Shown: positions 27,536-37,914, counted from the stretch's first letter. The stretch is DNA of 64,000 bases from JAHEDH01 sp963745865 (GCA_963745865.1 CAVUYZ010000002.1:310001-374000); one strand, 5' to 3'. Translations and numbers: made by a program. The notes: generated from the sequence alone by a model not told the origin.

Positions 27536-29188
27536 TCAGCCCTCCCTGAGCGGGTGTCCGACAACAATTCGTGAGATGGCGTCCAGCGACCCGGTTCCGG
27601 GATCGAAATACTCAGAATGCCCGCGGGCTCCGTTCGTGGCGATCTCGGTCGCGCCGAACGATGTATGTGATGGGTTGCGTCCGTGTACCAAGCCGAGAAC
27701 GTCTCCATCCTCGTCCAACCGGCATGCAGGCCACAGCGCTGACCACGGGTCGGTTGGGCGTCCTCCGAACACCACCTGCGGGCAGCGGTGGGTCCCCGGA
27801 CCGATTCGTCCTACGAGGTCGCTGTCGGTCGACGCCGCCCAGATGGACCCGCCGGGGGAGAGCCTGGCATCCCCAGCCTGGTCGAGGGGGGTTCCCGGAC
27901 TCCCGACGAGGACCAGTTCGTCCACGCCGAGTCGGGTCCGAGCAGAGAAGCCGGCGACGACTGTTCCATAGGAGTGTGCGATCAGACTGACATGCCGATC
28001 CGCTGGGAGGGTGTCGATGAAGTCAGTGAGTGAGCGGGAGGCGTCGAGGGCCCGTCCGCTCGACACCGAGCCGATCAAACCCGGTGTGTCATATCCCAGC
28101 CACGCGATGACCGCCGTGTCTGGATCGAGCGCGGTCGCCGAGGTGTATATGTTGCGTGATCTCATCCTGAGTCGCTGGTCGAAGTTGGCGATTGTGTTCG
28201 TGATGCCCGGCACGACGACTGCAATGTGGGTTGCTGTGGCAGCGTCTCCCAGAACTTCGACGATGCGGCCGTCGTCGTGAGGATCCCACTCGAGCAATTG
28301 ACGATGGCGCTCGAGGAAGGGGCTGTGAACCGCCAATTGCTGATCGAGCCACTCGAGTCGCATCTGGTCTGCCCCGATGCGTCGGTCGGGAGGAGTCGAG
28401 AGGATTCTGGCTCTCTGATCCATGAGCGTGGCGACGTGCTTGCGTACTAGGGCTCGATTGGCCTCGTACCGCAGGGGAAGCGGGGCGGCAGGCAGCGTGG
28501 CGATTGCCCCCGGCGCCGCCGAGATGACCGCGGACGCCGCGCCGGGGCGGAGGTCCTCGAGGGCGGTCTGAGTGATCCGCGGCGGCGCCTGACGAAGACG
28601 AGATCGAAGAGACGCCGGGTCGGCTCCGAACGATGCATCGAGGCGGAGTGCGGTACCGAGGTCGGCAGCTGCGAACTCGGCACAGACCTCGTGTGACCGA
28701 CGGACGCATTCGATCTCCGTTTGCCGCGCCTCGTTCGCGGCCCGGGCCGCAAGCGCGGCAGATTGCGCGGCGAGGGCGGTGGCTTCGATTGCTTGAAGGC
28801 TCGTAGCGTCAGCGCTTCGGGCCCAATACTGGGCGGCGCGAGCATCCGACTCTGCGGTCGTGAGGCTCGAGACTGCCGCCGCCGTCGCGTCGTCCAGCTC
28901 CCGCTGCAGCCGCATCAGCTCTGCCAGGGCTAGGTCCAGTGCCTGCTCGAGCGCCATGAGCGGGGTCAGGAGGTGTCTCAGTCGGTTGATGATCGACCAT
29001 GCGGCCGCGACGGTGGTATGGAGCGCAGCCCGCTGCCGATCGGAGGCAACCCCGGCCCAGATCTCGTGGGGCGGATACGGGCGCCACCGCTCGAGTTCGT
29101 TCTCGAGGCTGTCTGCGAACCGGGCGATGGCCCTGGCTTGCTCTGTGGCCTCCCCTCTGTGCGCGTTCGGCCTCGCAAGGAGGCTCAT
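27536..29188 (-). CDS. DUF1023 alpha/beta-hydrolase
   Basis: The protein has 550 residues. The N-terminal half is helical and Ala/Glu-rich (LENELERWRPYPPHEIWAGVASDR, long coiled stretches), like WXG-type secretion partners. The C-terminal half is the DUF1023 hydrolase: HIAVVVPGITNTIANFD, WLGYDTPGL, the nucleophile elbow IAHSYGTVVAG (~residue 404), VLVGSPGTPLD, and the catalytic His region GHSEYFDPGT. ATG 29188 overlaps the stop of a small upstream WXG100-like gene. Such pairs are common in actinobacteria and are thought to be envelope or secreted enzymes; the substrate is unknown. Confidence 0.82.
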   Translation of the reverse strand: MSLLARPNAHRGEATEQARAIARFADSLENELERWRPYPPHEIWAGVASDRQRAALHTTVAAAWSIINRLRHLLTPLMALEQALDLALAELMRLQRELDDATAAAVSSLTTAESDARAAQYWARSADATSLQAIEATALAAQSAALAARAANEARQTEIECVRRSHEVCAEFAAADLGTALRLDASFGADPASLRSRLRQAPPRITQTALEDLRPGAASAVISAAPGAIATLPAAPLPLRYEANRALVRKHVATLMDQRARILSTPPDRRIGADQMRLEWLDQQLAVHSPFLERHRQLLEWDPHDDGRIVEVLGDAATATHIAVVVPGITNTIANFDQRLRMRSRNIYTSATALDPDTAVIAWLGYDTPGLIGSVSSGRALDASRSLTDFIDTLPADRHVSLIAHSYGTVVAGFSARTRLGVDELVLVGSPGTPLDQAGDARLSPGGSIWAASTDSDLVGRIGPGTHRCPQVVFGGRPTDPWSALWPACRLDEDGDVLGLVHGRNPSHTSFGATEIATNGARGHSEYFDPGTGSLDAISRIVVGHPLREG

Positions 29189-29464
29189 CCCTGGTCGAGG
29201 ACCGTGATCCGATCCAACAGAGCGGTTTCCGTCAAACCATATGAGCGTGCCGCGAGATGAGTCGAAGCAGCGATGTCCTCGAATTGGGCTGCGACTTGCA
29301 CGAGCTCCGCGAACGAGGCGTTTGCACAGCGACGTCAGTGCGTCAGCGGTCTGGGGCGGCTGATGGAGCGAGATCAGGCGAGCGGCTTCGGCGGCCCCCA
29401 CCAGGAGCGGCGACGCGGGCACCTGACTGTCGAGGGCTCGAGTGTCGACCGAGAATCTGCTCAC
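29185..29464 (-). pseudogene. WXG100-like small protein with a frameshift
   Basis: Two frames make one ~93-residue helical protein: VSRFSVDTRALDSQVPASPLL then LLVGAAEAARLISLHQPPQT, and after a one-base shift near 29325, ANASFAELVQVAAQFEDIAAST and RSYGLTETALLDRITVLDQG. Its TGA overlaps the DUF1023 ATG (ATGA), so the two belong together. The size and helical hairpin are WXG100-like, although the WXG motif itself is not visible. The indel lies by an AAA run. Confidence 0.5.
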
Positions 29465-29539
29465 GAGCGCACAGTGCGGTATCGAGGAGCCGGCCGCAAG
29501 GGGCAGGATTCTGGTCGAGCTGATCAGGTGGGCTGGTGG

Positions 29540-31672
29540 GCCGGGAGATGAAGCTCGAATGTGGTGGCTAGGTGATCGTCGTAGACGACGTCGCCGCCCA
29601 TGACCTGCGAGAGAGTTCGGCGCCGGGGAGCCCGATGCCGAGTGACCCAGGCGTTCCGGAAAGCGGGTAGGCGGTTGGAAGGGTGCAACGCACGTCACGA
29701 GGCGATCAGCCGGGATGCCGTCTCCGTGATAGTGAACGCCCAACGTCATCGTCGCGCCGCCATTTGAAGCCGTGATCCTGATGTTGTCGCCTCCGTGCCG
29801 AATGGCGTTCGGGATCAGGTTCTGATGATCTGGCGAGTGCGGAGCGGGGCTCCCCAGGCTCGGGTCTCGCCGGTCTCGACAACGATGGATTTGCCATGGT
29901 CGGGGGCGATGGTGCTGAGCGTCCGTTCCACCTCGGTTGTGATGCGCATCGACTCGGGAACGATGACGAGTTGGTGGATCTCCGCACGCCGACATGACCA
30001 GGAGGTCGTCGATGATGGCCGCCATGTAGTTGCCTGCTGGGTCACGATGTCGGCGTACTCGAAGCTCTCCCTGGGATCGGAGGTTCGCCACAGGTGGGAG
30101 AATCCGACAATCGCAGTCAGTGGCGTCCGGAGTTGGTGACTCACGGAGGCGAGCAGGCGGATTCGGGATTCGGCGAGGTCCTCCGCCTGCTTGGTGGCGG
30201 AGCGGAGCGCAGTGATGTCATGTGCATGATCACTGCACCGCCAAACCGGCTAATCCACAGGGCTCACATCCGCCGGGAACCACATCGTCCCCTCGGGGGT
30301 GTCCATCAAGTATCCGCGGGAGAAGTAGGCGCGGGCTGAGACAGAATCGACCTGACCCCTGCTCCAATCCGTGCGGCGTCTGTCGTTGCGGAGCGGTCAC
30401 ACACGTGAGATAGTTCACGCCTGGCCCACCTGCCGGGGGTCGACTCCTGCCCGTCGAGCCGAACGAATTCCACGCGAGGTTGACTGCGACGATCTCGCCG
30501 TGTTGGTCGATGACCGCTGCAGAGGAGTCGATCGAGTCGGAGCCGGGTCGGCCATGATCTGTTCGCGGGCGGCAAGTGCCTCGGCGTCGCGCAAGTCAGC
30601 GAGATGACGACGACTGTCACGCACTGCAGGGATCCCATCGGAGTCGTTGACCAACGATCCCGCCACGACAGCGGGGAGCGTGGATCGTCTCTTCCTCTGC
30701 ACAACGATTCGCCCTCCCAGGTCCTCAATGGGGTCATAGCATCGAGTTCGGGACCGACCCCCGCCAGTCCGAGATCGCCGATATGGGCGCCGATAGCCTC
30801 CTCAGCTGCCCATCCGACCAGCTGGGCGAACTGGTTTGAGGAGATGGCGGTCCCATCCATGTCTGTTGCAGAACGCCATGTGTTGCGCCTGGTCGGGCAT
30901 CAGAGCGGAGGCGTAGCTGTTGGTCGCGTTGTCTGCGCTCGGTGATGTCGGTGATCGACCCGTCAGTGTAGGACGTAGCCGTCCCCTGCACAACTAGCCA
31001 AGGTGGCAGGTTCGGCCCGAAGGTCGAGCCCGTGGCCGAGAGCATGTCGATTTCGGTGTCGCCGCAAAACTGGTTGTCTACCAACGCTCCGATGAGCTGG
31101 ACGGGCGTGGCCGGGTTCGGAGCATTCGGACTGGGAAGCCTTATGTCGTGAACAACTCTTCGAGACTTGAGACGCCCAGCATCGCTATGAGCACCGGGTT
31201 TGCTTCCGTGATCGTTCCATCCGGGGTGGATCGGAAGAGACCGACGGGGACTCGATCGAACGTCTCCTGGGGCCGTTTCCCATCCCCTCCACGCTTGCAC
31301 TCCGTACCGAATCGTGCGCGACAGCAGTTCCGGTGTGATCTCGTCTTTAGGGAGAAGTCGAACGCGCACCTTCAGCGCAGCGCGATCGATCAGCACTGAA
31401 TCCGAGCGCGTGATTGGGATTATCGGTCCGGGCGCGCTGGCGCTCAGGTCGCTGATGATGTCGATACCGGCACAGCCGCCGAGGTTCCAGTCGATGAGAA
31501 AGGCGTCGTGATCCCCAGAGATGATGGCCCGCCGCGCTGCGTCGGGATTGTTGATCGTCAGGGTCTGGAACTTGTCGCGGCTCTCGGTGAGGGCCGCGCG
31601 ATGAGCGCCTGATAGCCTCGTCGTCTTCGACCACAGGATGCGTATGGATTCGTCCTTCGCCTCGGTTGTCAT
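29540..31672 (-). pseudogene. Hybrid receiver-PAS-PAS-PAS-histidine kinase pseudogene
   Basis: Read leftward, fragments in changing frames spell a hybrid sensor. There is a receiver-like domain (ISGDHDAFLIDWNLGG, LLPKDEITPELLSRTIRYG; 31672 to ~31290) and a PAS (ERF/TFDRVPVGLFRSTPDGTITEANPVL, ~31280-31140). A PAS end (YTDGSITDITERRQRDQQL), another PAS (AISSNQFAQLVGWAAEEAIGAHI), a third (AVIDQHGEIVAVNLAWNSF) and a HisKA (SHQLRTPLTAIVGFSHLW, ~30130) follow. It ends with a HATPase (NLIPNAIRHGGDNIRI and GDGIPADRL). There are many frame changes and stops. Domain order and wording match the intact kinase at 35532, so this is a decayed paralogue. Confidence 0.65.
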
Positions 31673-32082
31673 GAGTCGGGTTCGGCGGAGAAGTGGGGTC
31701 GTGCCCTCGGGGCGATGGACCGCGGTGCGACGTGGCTCGCAAGTGGTCGGTGGGTATGGGGTTGGTGTCGACCATGGCAGGCCCTCTGTTGTGCCTCCCC
31801 ATGATCTCACGTCACCTCCCGAAGTCCGTCCGCCGATGGTCCCGACCGTGGGGGGATTAGGTCACCCGACGGAGGAGAACGGGACAGGTCTCGGCGTCCA
31901 CGAACCCTGTCAGGGGGATCACAGGATGCTGCGGCGGCAGTGTCGACTCCACCGATGAGCCGATCGCTCCAGGTTCGCAGACCCTTCCGCTCCGCCCGTT
32001 CGACTCTGGCAACCGATCCGACGTCGTCCGGCCATGCCGTCCAAGGACGCGGCGCCCGGCGCCTCGTGGCAAGTCGCCACCA

Positions 32083-32359
32083 TCAGTGGACCCGAGTGGG
32101 TGGACGGCGAGCTCCGTCGGAGCTGGGGATCTCAATTCCGATGGCGCCCGCTTCGACGACGCAGGCTTCATAGGTGTGTTCGGAAATCATGCGGACTGCC
32201 TCGTCCCGACCGTGGGCCACTTCCACACCGAGGCCGGGTTTCGGATGGTCCCGAAGAAGTGCTGCCATGCCGCCCACAACCTATGGTCTGCTGGCCGTCG
32301 ATCACCAGGATCCGAGTCTGCGGGGTCGGTGTCTTCACGCTGGTCGACTGGGCGTTCAT
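32083..32359 (-). pseudogene. Degenerate response-regulator receiver fragment
   Basis: TRILVIDGQQTIG (receiver beta 1 with the DD pocket reduced to DG) is followed after a frame change by MAALLRDHPKPGLGVEVAHGRDEAVRMI and YEACVVEAGAIG. This reads as the first half of a receiver domain with the phospho-acceptor Asp position replaced. No output domain follows before the frames collapse near 31860. From 31673 to 32082 I see no further intact gene. Confidence 0.4.
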
Positions 32360-32782
32360 CTCGACGGTGTCGGCTTCCAGCAGCGTCAGGTCGAGGTGGT
32401 TTGCCGTCTGCACGTCTTCGAGCGAATCGGTCTGCGGAGTGAGGAACCAGGGCCGACAGGTCTGAAACGGCGTGTAGCTGGCGACTTGTGGGGCACGGCG
32501 AGTCACGTGGAGCCGGAACGTCAGACCGCTCGGGCCTGAGGCTCGGAATCGCCGGCGCAAGCTTTAATTCAGATTTCCTATTCGACCGGGATCAGCGTCA
32601 TCTGACGACAGGACACGCAGAGCTCACATCTCATTCCGGCAATGACCAGGCTCGCGGTCTCGTGGTGGTTGCACCGAGGAGTCCGCTTCGGAAGTGTCGG
32701 AAGTGTGAGTGTCGTTCTCATGGTGGTCCTGTCGGCATGGCGGAGGCATGGTGAAGAGCTATTCCGTTAGCCGCGAAAATGA

Positions 32783-33260
32783 CTAGTTACTCACTGCCAC
32801 CTTCCCTGATCCCGGACGCTTTCTCCCGTATCGATCGGCCAGCCATTCCGTAGCGGGCTGAGCGATGCCGACCGCCAGAAGGTAGGCGGTGACGACCCAC
32901 TCGATCCCGGACTGGCTGTTGAGGGTTATCCCGATCTGGGGACGGCAACGTCTACGATGGTTGCGTCGAGGATGACCATGAAAGTCCCCATCAAGACGAC
33001 ACCCATCGGCCAGCCGCCCACCAGCGCCTCTCCTCGATCGGTGGCCGCCACTGACACCGCTCGCCGGTCGCGGGATCAATGGAGCGGATGACAAGGCCAC
33101 GCCCCTCGAGGTGTGCGGCGTGCCGGCCCGCCGCGGAACGGGCCACGCCGAGTTGGTCAGCGAGGTCGCTGAGAGAATCGATCGGATGTCGACGATACGT
33201 GTGGACCTGCACCTCGCGTGTCTCGGTCTCGTTGGCGCCTGAATCGCTCGCACGCGACAA
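32783..33260 (-). pseudogene. Fused remnants: MarR-family HTH followed by the N-terminus of a DHA2 MFS transporter
   Basis: The first part (33260 to ~33010) has a MarR winged helix: LSDLADQLGVARSAAGRHAAHLEGRGLVIRS, and after a frame change DRRAVSVAATDRGEALV. It runs directly into MGVVLMGTFMVILDATIVDVAVP, the first helix and motif of a DHA2 drug exporter. One more frame change (one C missing in a C run) gives GIEWVVTAYLLAVGIAQPATEWLADRYGRK before the stop at 32783. A deletion seems to have joined a regulator to its neighbouring exporter and removed most of both. 32360-32782 holds nothing I can support. Confidence 0.5.
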
Positions 33261-33279
33261 CTGTCGACCTCTTCCGGAG

Positions 33280-34831
33280 TCAGGGGGATTGGTTGGATGG
33301 CAGGTACTGTCCGAGCCATGCGAGTGCGGTGGTCTCGTCTTCGAAGAGCCGGACTGGAAACGGTGGTTTCATCAGCGTCGCAAAATGGTCTGCGAGGAAA
33401 CGGGCGATCGGTGTATGCTGGACGACGAGGGCGACCGCGCTGAACCACTCTGCTGTTGCCGGACTGTTCACGTAGTAGGAGCGTGCTTCCAGTGAGGCAT
33501 GAGCCATGTTCTCGAGGTTGATGAGGACCGGCCTCCGAACGCCGCCGGCTACCCGCACGTACGCATCGACGCCGGCGCGGGCGTCATCGAGAGTCAGCGA
33601 GCGGCCAGGGTGCACCGTACTGTGCAAGATCCCGTCGCTTCCCAGCCAGATCTGTTCCGCTCGGGTGACTTCAACGTCTCCGACGACATCATCACTCACG
33701 GCCGAGCGCGCAGCCGGCAAGGTCAACTCGAACACACTCCAGCCAAGTGTGTGTTCATAGGTGAGATCGCCTCCCATCAACCGGGCCATTTCGCGAGACA
33801 TGCTCAACCCGAGTCCGATGGAATCCCCGTGACTCGGCACGTGGCGAGCGCTCTGATAGGGCTGGAAGATTCGAGTCCGTTCGGACTTGGGGATGGCGAC
33901 GCCGTTGTCGCTGACCCGGATAGAGATGTGCGAGTCGGTGGTTCCGATCGAGATTCGGACATCCTCTCCTCCGTGCCTATCCGCATTGGATACGAGGTTA
34001 CGAACGATCTGTCGAACCTTCCCGGGGTCGCCAAGAGCGACAAGGTGACCGGAAGATTCGGACACTCGGTCGCGATATCGGCGTCGTGACCTGACGAGAC
34101 AAGGACGGCGCGGATCTCTTGCTGGACGTCTACACGTTGTGTGGAGATCTCGAGGCGCCCTGCGTTCGCCCGCTCCATCGTGAGGAGGTCTTCGGTCATC
34201 GCCACGACCTATCGTCCCTCAGAAAGGACCACCGCTGCGTACTCTTTGATCTCGGCAGGGTCGAGGTCCTCGAGGTGGTCTGACAGGAGTTCTGCCATCC
34301 CCACCGCGCCGGTCATCGCGTTTCTCATGTCATGCACGAGACCTCCCACGATGCGGCTCCTGACGGCCTCGCTCTGGCGGAGTTGGCCCATCATCTGCGA
34401 GAGGATGATCATCGTTCCTGCCGCAGCAAGCGCACATGAATGTTGATGAATGCGAGCTCTACGGCCGGATCAAGCCTCACTATCGGTTCCGAAAACTCGG
34501 AGACATACAATCCAACACCCATCCACACCCCGACATAGGGGAAGAGAACGCGGTACGACTCCTGGGCGGTGAGCATCGCCACGATTGCCAGCATCAGCAG
34601 ACCGTATCCGACCACCAGCGGAGCCAGCCCGAGGATGACGCCACCGATGCCGATGATCGTGGAGTCGAGGAGCAGCGGAACAGTCAGCGATCCCGAAGAT
34701 CGTTTTGCTATTCGGAGCAGCTTGTCGATCAGGTCCGGGACAGGCAAGATGGCGATCAGCCACATCCCAGGGACACTGAACACCACCGCCGCCAAGCTGC
34801 GCCGGACACGATCACCAGCGCCGCCGTCCAC
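33280..34831 (-). pseudogene. Membrane histidine kinase with a C-terminal STAS-like domain, interrupted
   Basis: Reading leftward: five or so hydrophobic helices (34831 to ~34430), then a HisKA (VGGLVHDMRNAMTGAVGMAELLS). An in-frame TAG follows at 34206-34208, then MTEDLLTMERANAGRLEI. After a frame change near 34060 there is a complete HATPase domain (VRQIVRNLVSNADRHGG, VSDNGVAIP, IGLGLSMSREMARLMGGDL). The last ~115 residues form a separate domain (VLINLENMAHASLEARSYYVNSP, FEDETTALAWLGQYL) resembling STAS-like proteins. The nonsense codon and the indel make it inactive as it stands. Confidence 0.6.
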
Positions 34832-34926
34832 GCTCCCACAACGAAGTAGATGGCTGCCAGATCGTTGCGAGGCGACCGGCCGAACCCCGAAAATGAGCGC
34901 AGAAGTGCACGAGCACGAGTGGGGCC
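34826..34926 (+). repeat. Partial duplicate of the 3' end of the kinase at 35532-37403
   Basis: This stretch matches 37330-37424 closely: GTCCACGCTCC, then ACAACGAAGTAG, GCCAGATCG, GCGACCGGCCG, TGAGCGCA and CGAGTGGGGCC occur in the same order with a few substitutions and small gaps. It therefore holds a relic of the last codons and 3' flank of a plus-strand paralogue of the intact kinase. 34927-35531 contains no further gene that I can support. Confidence 0.6.
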
Positions 34927-35531
34927 TCGTATCACGACAACCCTCTTTCCCGCATCAACCGGACAATGGAGATGCTATCGGACTCGACCCTCTGAGTGTC
35001 CGCATGACCCAACATGACCAGAGGTCATTGTTGACCACTGTATCGACCCCAACCGGAGCCAACTGAAGCTCCCCGCACGGACGGATCAAGCCGCTCATCT
35101 GCTGGGGCCCGGGAGGTCCCGTCCGGTGTTCTGGGTTCAGCCCTTCCTCGGTTCACCATGTGAGTCGGCGTCCCGGACCTCTGAACTGACTTCAGCCTGG
35201 AAGGCTACTCGGACCAGCCGGGTCGCCTGCAGAGAGCGGTGGCTCCATCGTGACAGCTCCGGGAGGACCGACGCACTCTACACCTAACCCTGAGATTGAC
35301 CTACCTGCGGTGTTCGGAACTCTCCGAACGAGTCCGCAGCCTCCGTCAGCAGATACGTGGGACGTCACCGACCGGTGGCTGGATCGGAAGCGTCACCTTC
35401 CGGTGATGTCAGCATCTGTTATGAAAGTGTGGCAAGCGCCGATAGGAAGTGTCACAGCATTTTCACGATTCGAGCGAGATGACCGGCCTGGCATCACAGC
35501 GAGATGGCCTACCCCTGTTCTGCGAGTCCGT

Positions 35532-37403
35532 ATGAACACTGCCAGACGTTGGCTGGAACGCCTCACCCCAAGACTCGTCGCGACGCTTGTCATCGTGGTC
35601 GGCGCTGCCCTCACGTTTGCGCTGATTCATCTCGACAGGACCGACGCTCGCAACGCTCTGGAAGACGAACTCGACATCGCCGCCCAGACCGCTGTCGAAA
35701 GGGTGCATACCCACCTCGGAGAGATGACGCTGCTCTCGATGATGTTCGCAAACACGGCAAGCCTCGACACAACTGCGATCCTCAACGACTTCCAGGCGCT
35801 GGATCGCTGGGATGCGGTCGAGTCTGTCACGGTCTCCATGCCGGCCGCTGGCGATTCTGCCCAGGAACGAGTGACTTCATCGATCGTGACCGCCGTGGGC
35901 ACCACCAACTACCTGACAATCAACGTAGAACCCGCGTCAGGCGTACATGTCCGTGCCACCGTCGACCTCGAAGTGCTCGTCGGGCAGGCTCTCCGGGAGA
36001 CGGGAGCCGAAAAGGTCGGCTGGAATCTGGCATCGATCGACCAGCCCGCGATGGACCATGACGGTGTCGTACACTACGAGCTGCTGGTTGTCGGCGGCCA
36101 AACGTACCGCCTGCAGGTCTGGCCCGAACCCGGATCAGGTTTCGAGTTGGCCAACTCCTCGAACCTGTTCCTTCTCGGCGTCATCGGGTTGGTTCTCACC
36201 GTCTGGGCGGCCTGGTATGCGCGATCATTGGTGACCCGCCGGCAGCAAGCCGAAACCCGGGTCACATGGTCAGACGAAATCCTCGACCAGGTCGGTGCCG
36301 CAGTCATCCTCACCGACCTCGACGGGACCGTCTCATACTGGAACCGAACCGCTGAAACGCTCTACGGCTGGACCAAAGCCGAAGCGGTCGGTCGCCCAAT
36401 CACCGACCTCACGGTCCCTGCCGATGGCCAGGCGAACGCCGAAACGATCTTCGAGACGATCAACGTGGAAGGGTCATGGGAGGGCGAGTTCGACGTCGTC
36501 CGTCGCGACGGCAGCGTCTTCCCAGCGAGGGTGTCCGATCGTGCGCTCCGGGACAGGACGGGACGACTGCAGGGCATCGTGGGAGTGTCCATCGACATCA
36601 CCGAAGAACACCGCATCCGCGACGGCCTCGAACAGCTCGTCGACGACAAAGACCGTTTCCTTGCAGCCGTCTCCCACGAATTGCGCACGCCCCTCACAGC
36701 GGTCGTCGGATTCGCCGAGATCCTCCATCGAGACGCCAAGACACTGACTGGCCCCGAGATAGGAGACCTCTCGAAACTCGTCGCCGAACAGGCGTCGGAG
36801 GTGTCCGACATTGTCGAAGACATCATCATCTCCGGCCGTATCAACAGCAATACGCTCACGATCCGTCCCGAAACGCTTCCGGTCGCTGTCGCCGTCGAGT
36901 TTGTCGTCAGACCATGGAAGGGCAACGCGGGCATCACCGTGGACCTGGGATCCGAGCCGCTCTCGGTGACAGCCGACCCGCTCCGCACACGGCAGATCCT
37001 TCGTAACCTCGTCGGCAACGCTGTCCGCCACGGTGGCGGGCCGATCGCTGTCACCGCATCCGCCCACACCGAGCCGGCCGGTCCGGTAGTGCGGATCGAC
37101 GTAGCCGATCACGGGGCGGGCGTTCCTTTCGAATCGGTCGGCGATCTGTTCCAGCCCTACTCCAATGCTTCCACTGGACACGGACAGCCCGACTCGGTCG
37201 GTCTCGGCCTGTATGTGTCCAGGCGTCTCGCGCAACTCATGGACGGCGACCTCACCTACACCCAAGACGGGGGAGTGACCCGGTTCACGCTCAGCCTCCC
37301 TCAAGCCGTGTCAACGCCCGAACAGCCCGACGTCCACGCTCCGGACAACGAAGTAGTCGGCAGCCAGATCGCTGCGACGCGACCGGCCGCCTCTCACAAG
37401 TGA
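35532..37403 (+). CDS. PAS-domain sensor histidine kinase
   Basis: A 623-residue protein with TM1 at ~11-35, an extracytoplasmic sensor of ~170 residues, and TM2 at ~215-235. A PAS domain (~250-370: AAVILTDLDGTVSYWNRTAETLYGW) is followed by HisKA with SHELRTPLTAVVGFAE (His ~382) and HATPase with LRNLVGNAVRHGG, DHGAGVPF and VGLGLYVSRRLAQLM. It should autophosphorylate on His in response to an external signal. No intact response regulator is adjacent, so it is an orphan. ATG 35532 is chosen because the upstream extension is Pro/Arg-rich and lacks a domain. The neighbouring broken kinases resemble it, and its 3' end is duplicated at 34826-34926. Confidence 0.88.
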   Translation: MNTARRWLERLTPRLVATLVIVVGAALTFALIHLDRTDARNALEDELDIAAQTAVERVHTHLGEMTLLSMMFANTASLDTTAILNDFQALDRWDAVESVTVSMPAAGDSAQERVTSSIVTAVGTTNYLTINVEPASGVHVRATVDLEVLVGQALRETGAEKVGWNLASIDQPAMDHDGVVHYELLVVGGQTYRLQVWPEPGSGFELANSSNLFLLGVIGLVLTVWAAWYARSLVTRRQQAETRVTWSDEILDQVGAAVILTDLDGTVSYWNRTAETLYGWTKAEAVGRPITDLTVPADGQANAETIFETINVEGSWEGEFDVVRRDGSVFPARVSDRALRDRTGRLQGIVGVSIDITEEHRIRDGLEQLVDDKDRFLAAVSHELRTPLTAVVGFAEILHRDAKTLTGPEIGDLSKLVAEQASEVSDIVEDIIISGRINSNTLTIRPETLPVAVAVEFVVRPWKGNAGITVDLGSEPLSVTADPLRTRQILRNLVGNAVRHGGGPIAVTASAHTEPAGPVVRIDVADHGAGVPFESVGDLFQPYSNASTGHGQPDSVGLGLYVSRRLAQLMDGDLTYTQDGGVTRFTLSLPQAVSTPEQPDVHAPDNEVVGSQIAATRPAASHK

Positions 37404-37520
37404 GCGCACGAATGTACGAGTGGGGCCGGGCGTGGCCGTTCCCGTTCCACGTCCCGACGAATCACATGACAACAGACGGCGACCAGTCGGTGACTGCAGC
37501 TTGAAACCGGTCTGACAAGG

Positions 37521-37552
37521 GTGAAGCGGCCCTTGTGGGAGGGCCGCTTCAC
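37521..37552. terminator. Strong hairpin terminator between the kinase and rnpB
   Basis: A perfect 12-bp stem, GTGAAGCGGCCC / GGGCCGCTTCAC, with an 8-nt loop (37533-37540). It lies just past the 3' end of RNase P RNA on the minus strand and 117 bp after the kinase stop on the plus strand. It probably serves rnpB and may serve both. There is no long T run. Confidence 0.75.
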
Positions 37553-37556
37553 GTTC

Positions 37557-37914
37557 GAGTCGGTCTATAAGCCGGATTCTGTCCGGGGCTAGCAACCCCG
37601 TGGCGATCATCCATCTGGGATCGACATTGCTGTCGACCTCGGTGCGACCCACCCGGGACTCAATCGACTGGTCGTCGGTGTCCCTGTCTGGTCTTGCTCC
37701 CTATGGGGTTTGCCGAGCCACCCCCGTCACCGGAGATGCTGGTGAGCTCTTACCTCACCGTTTCACCCTTGCCTGTGCCCGAAGGCCATCGGCGGTCTGC
37801 TCTCTGTTGCACTGTCCGTCGGATTGCTCCGCCTGGCCGTTAGCCAGCACAGCACCATGTGGAGTCCGGACTTTCCTCGGACCCGAAGGCCCACGATCGC
37901 CCGACCGACTCGGC
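37557..37914 (-). ncRNA. rnpB: RNase P RNA (bacterial class A)
   Basis: On the minus strand the conserved blocks appear in order: GAGTCGGTCGGGCGATCG (P1/P2), GAGGAAAGTCCGGACTCC (CR-I), ACAGAGAGCAGACCGCC, CACAGGCAAGGGTGAAACGG and GGTAAGAGCTCACC. The 3' end is AGACAGAATCCGGCTTATAG (CR-V). The ends are set by pairing GAGTCGGTC with GACCGACTC (P1). It is the catalytic RNA that matures the 5' ends of tRNAs. Confidence 0.96.
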
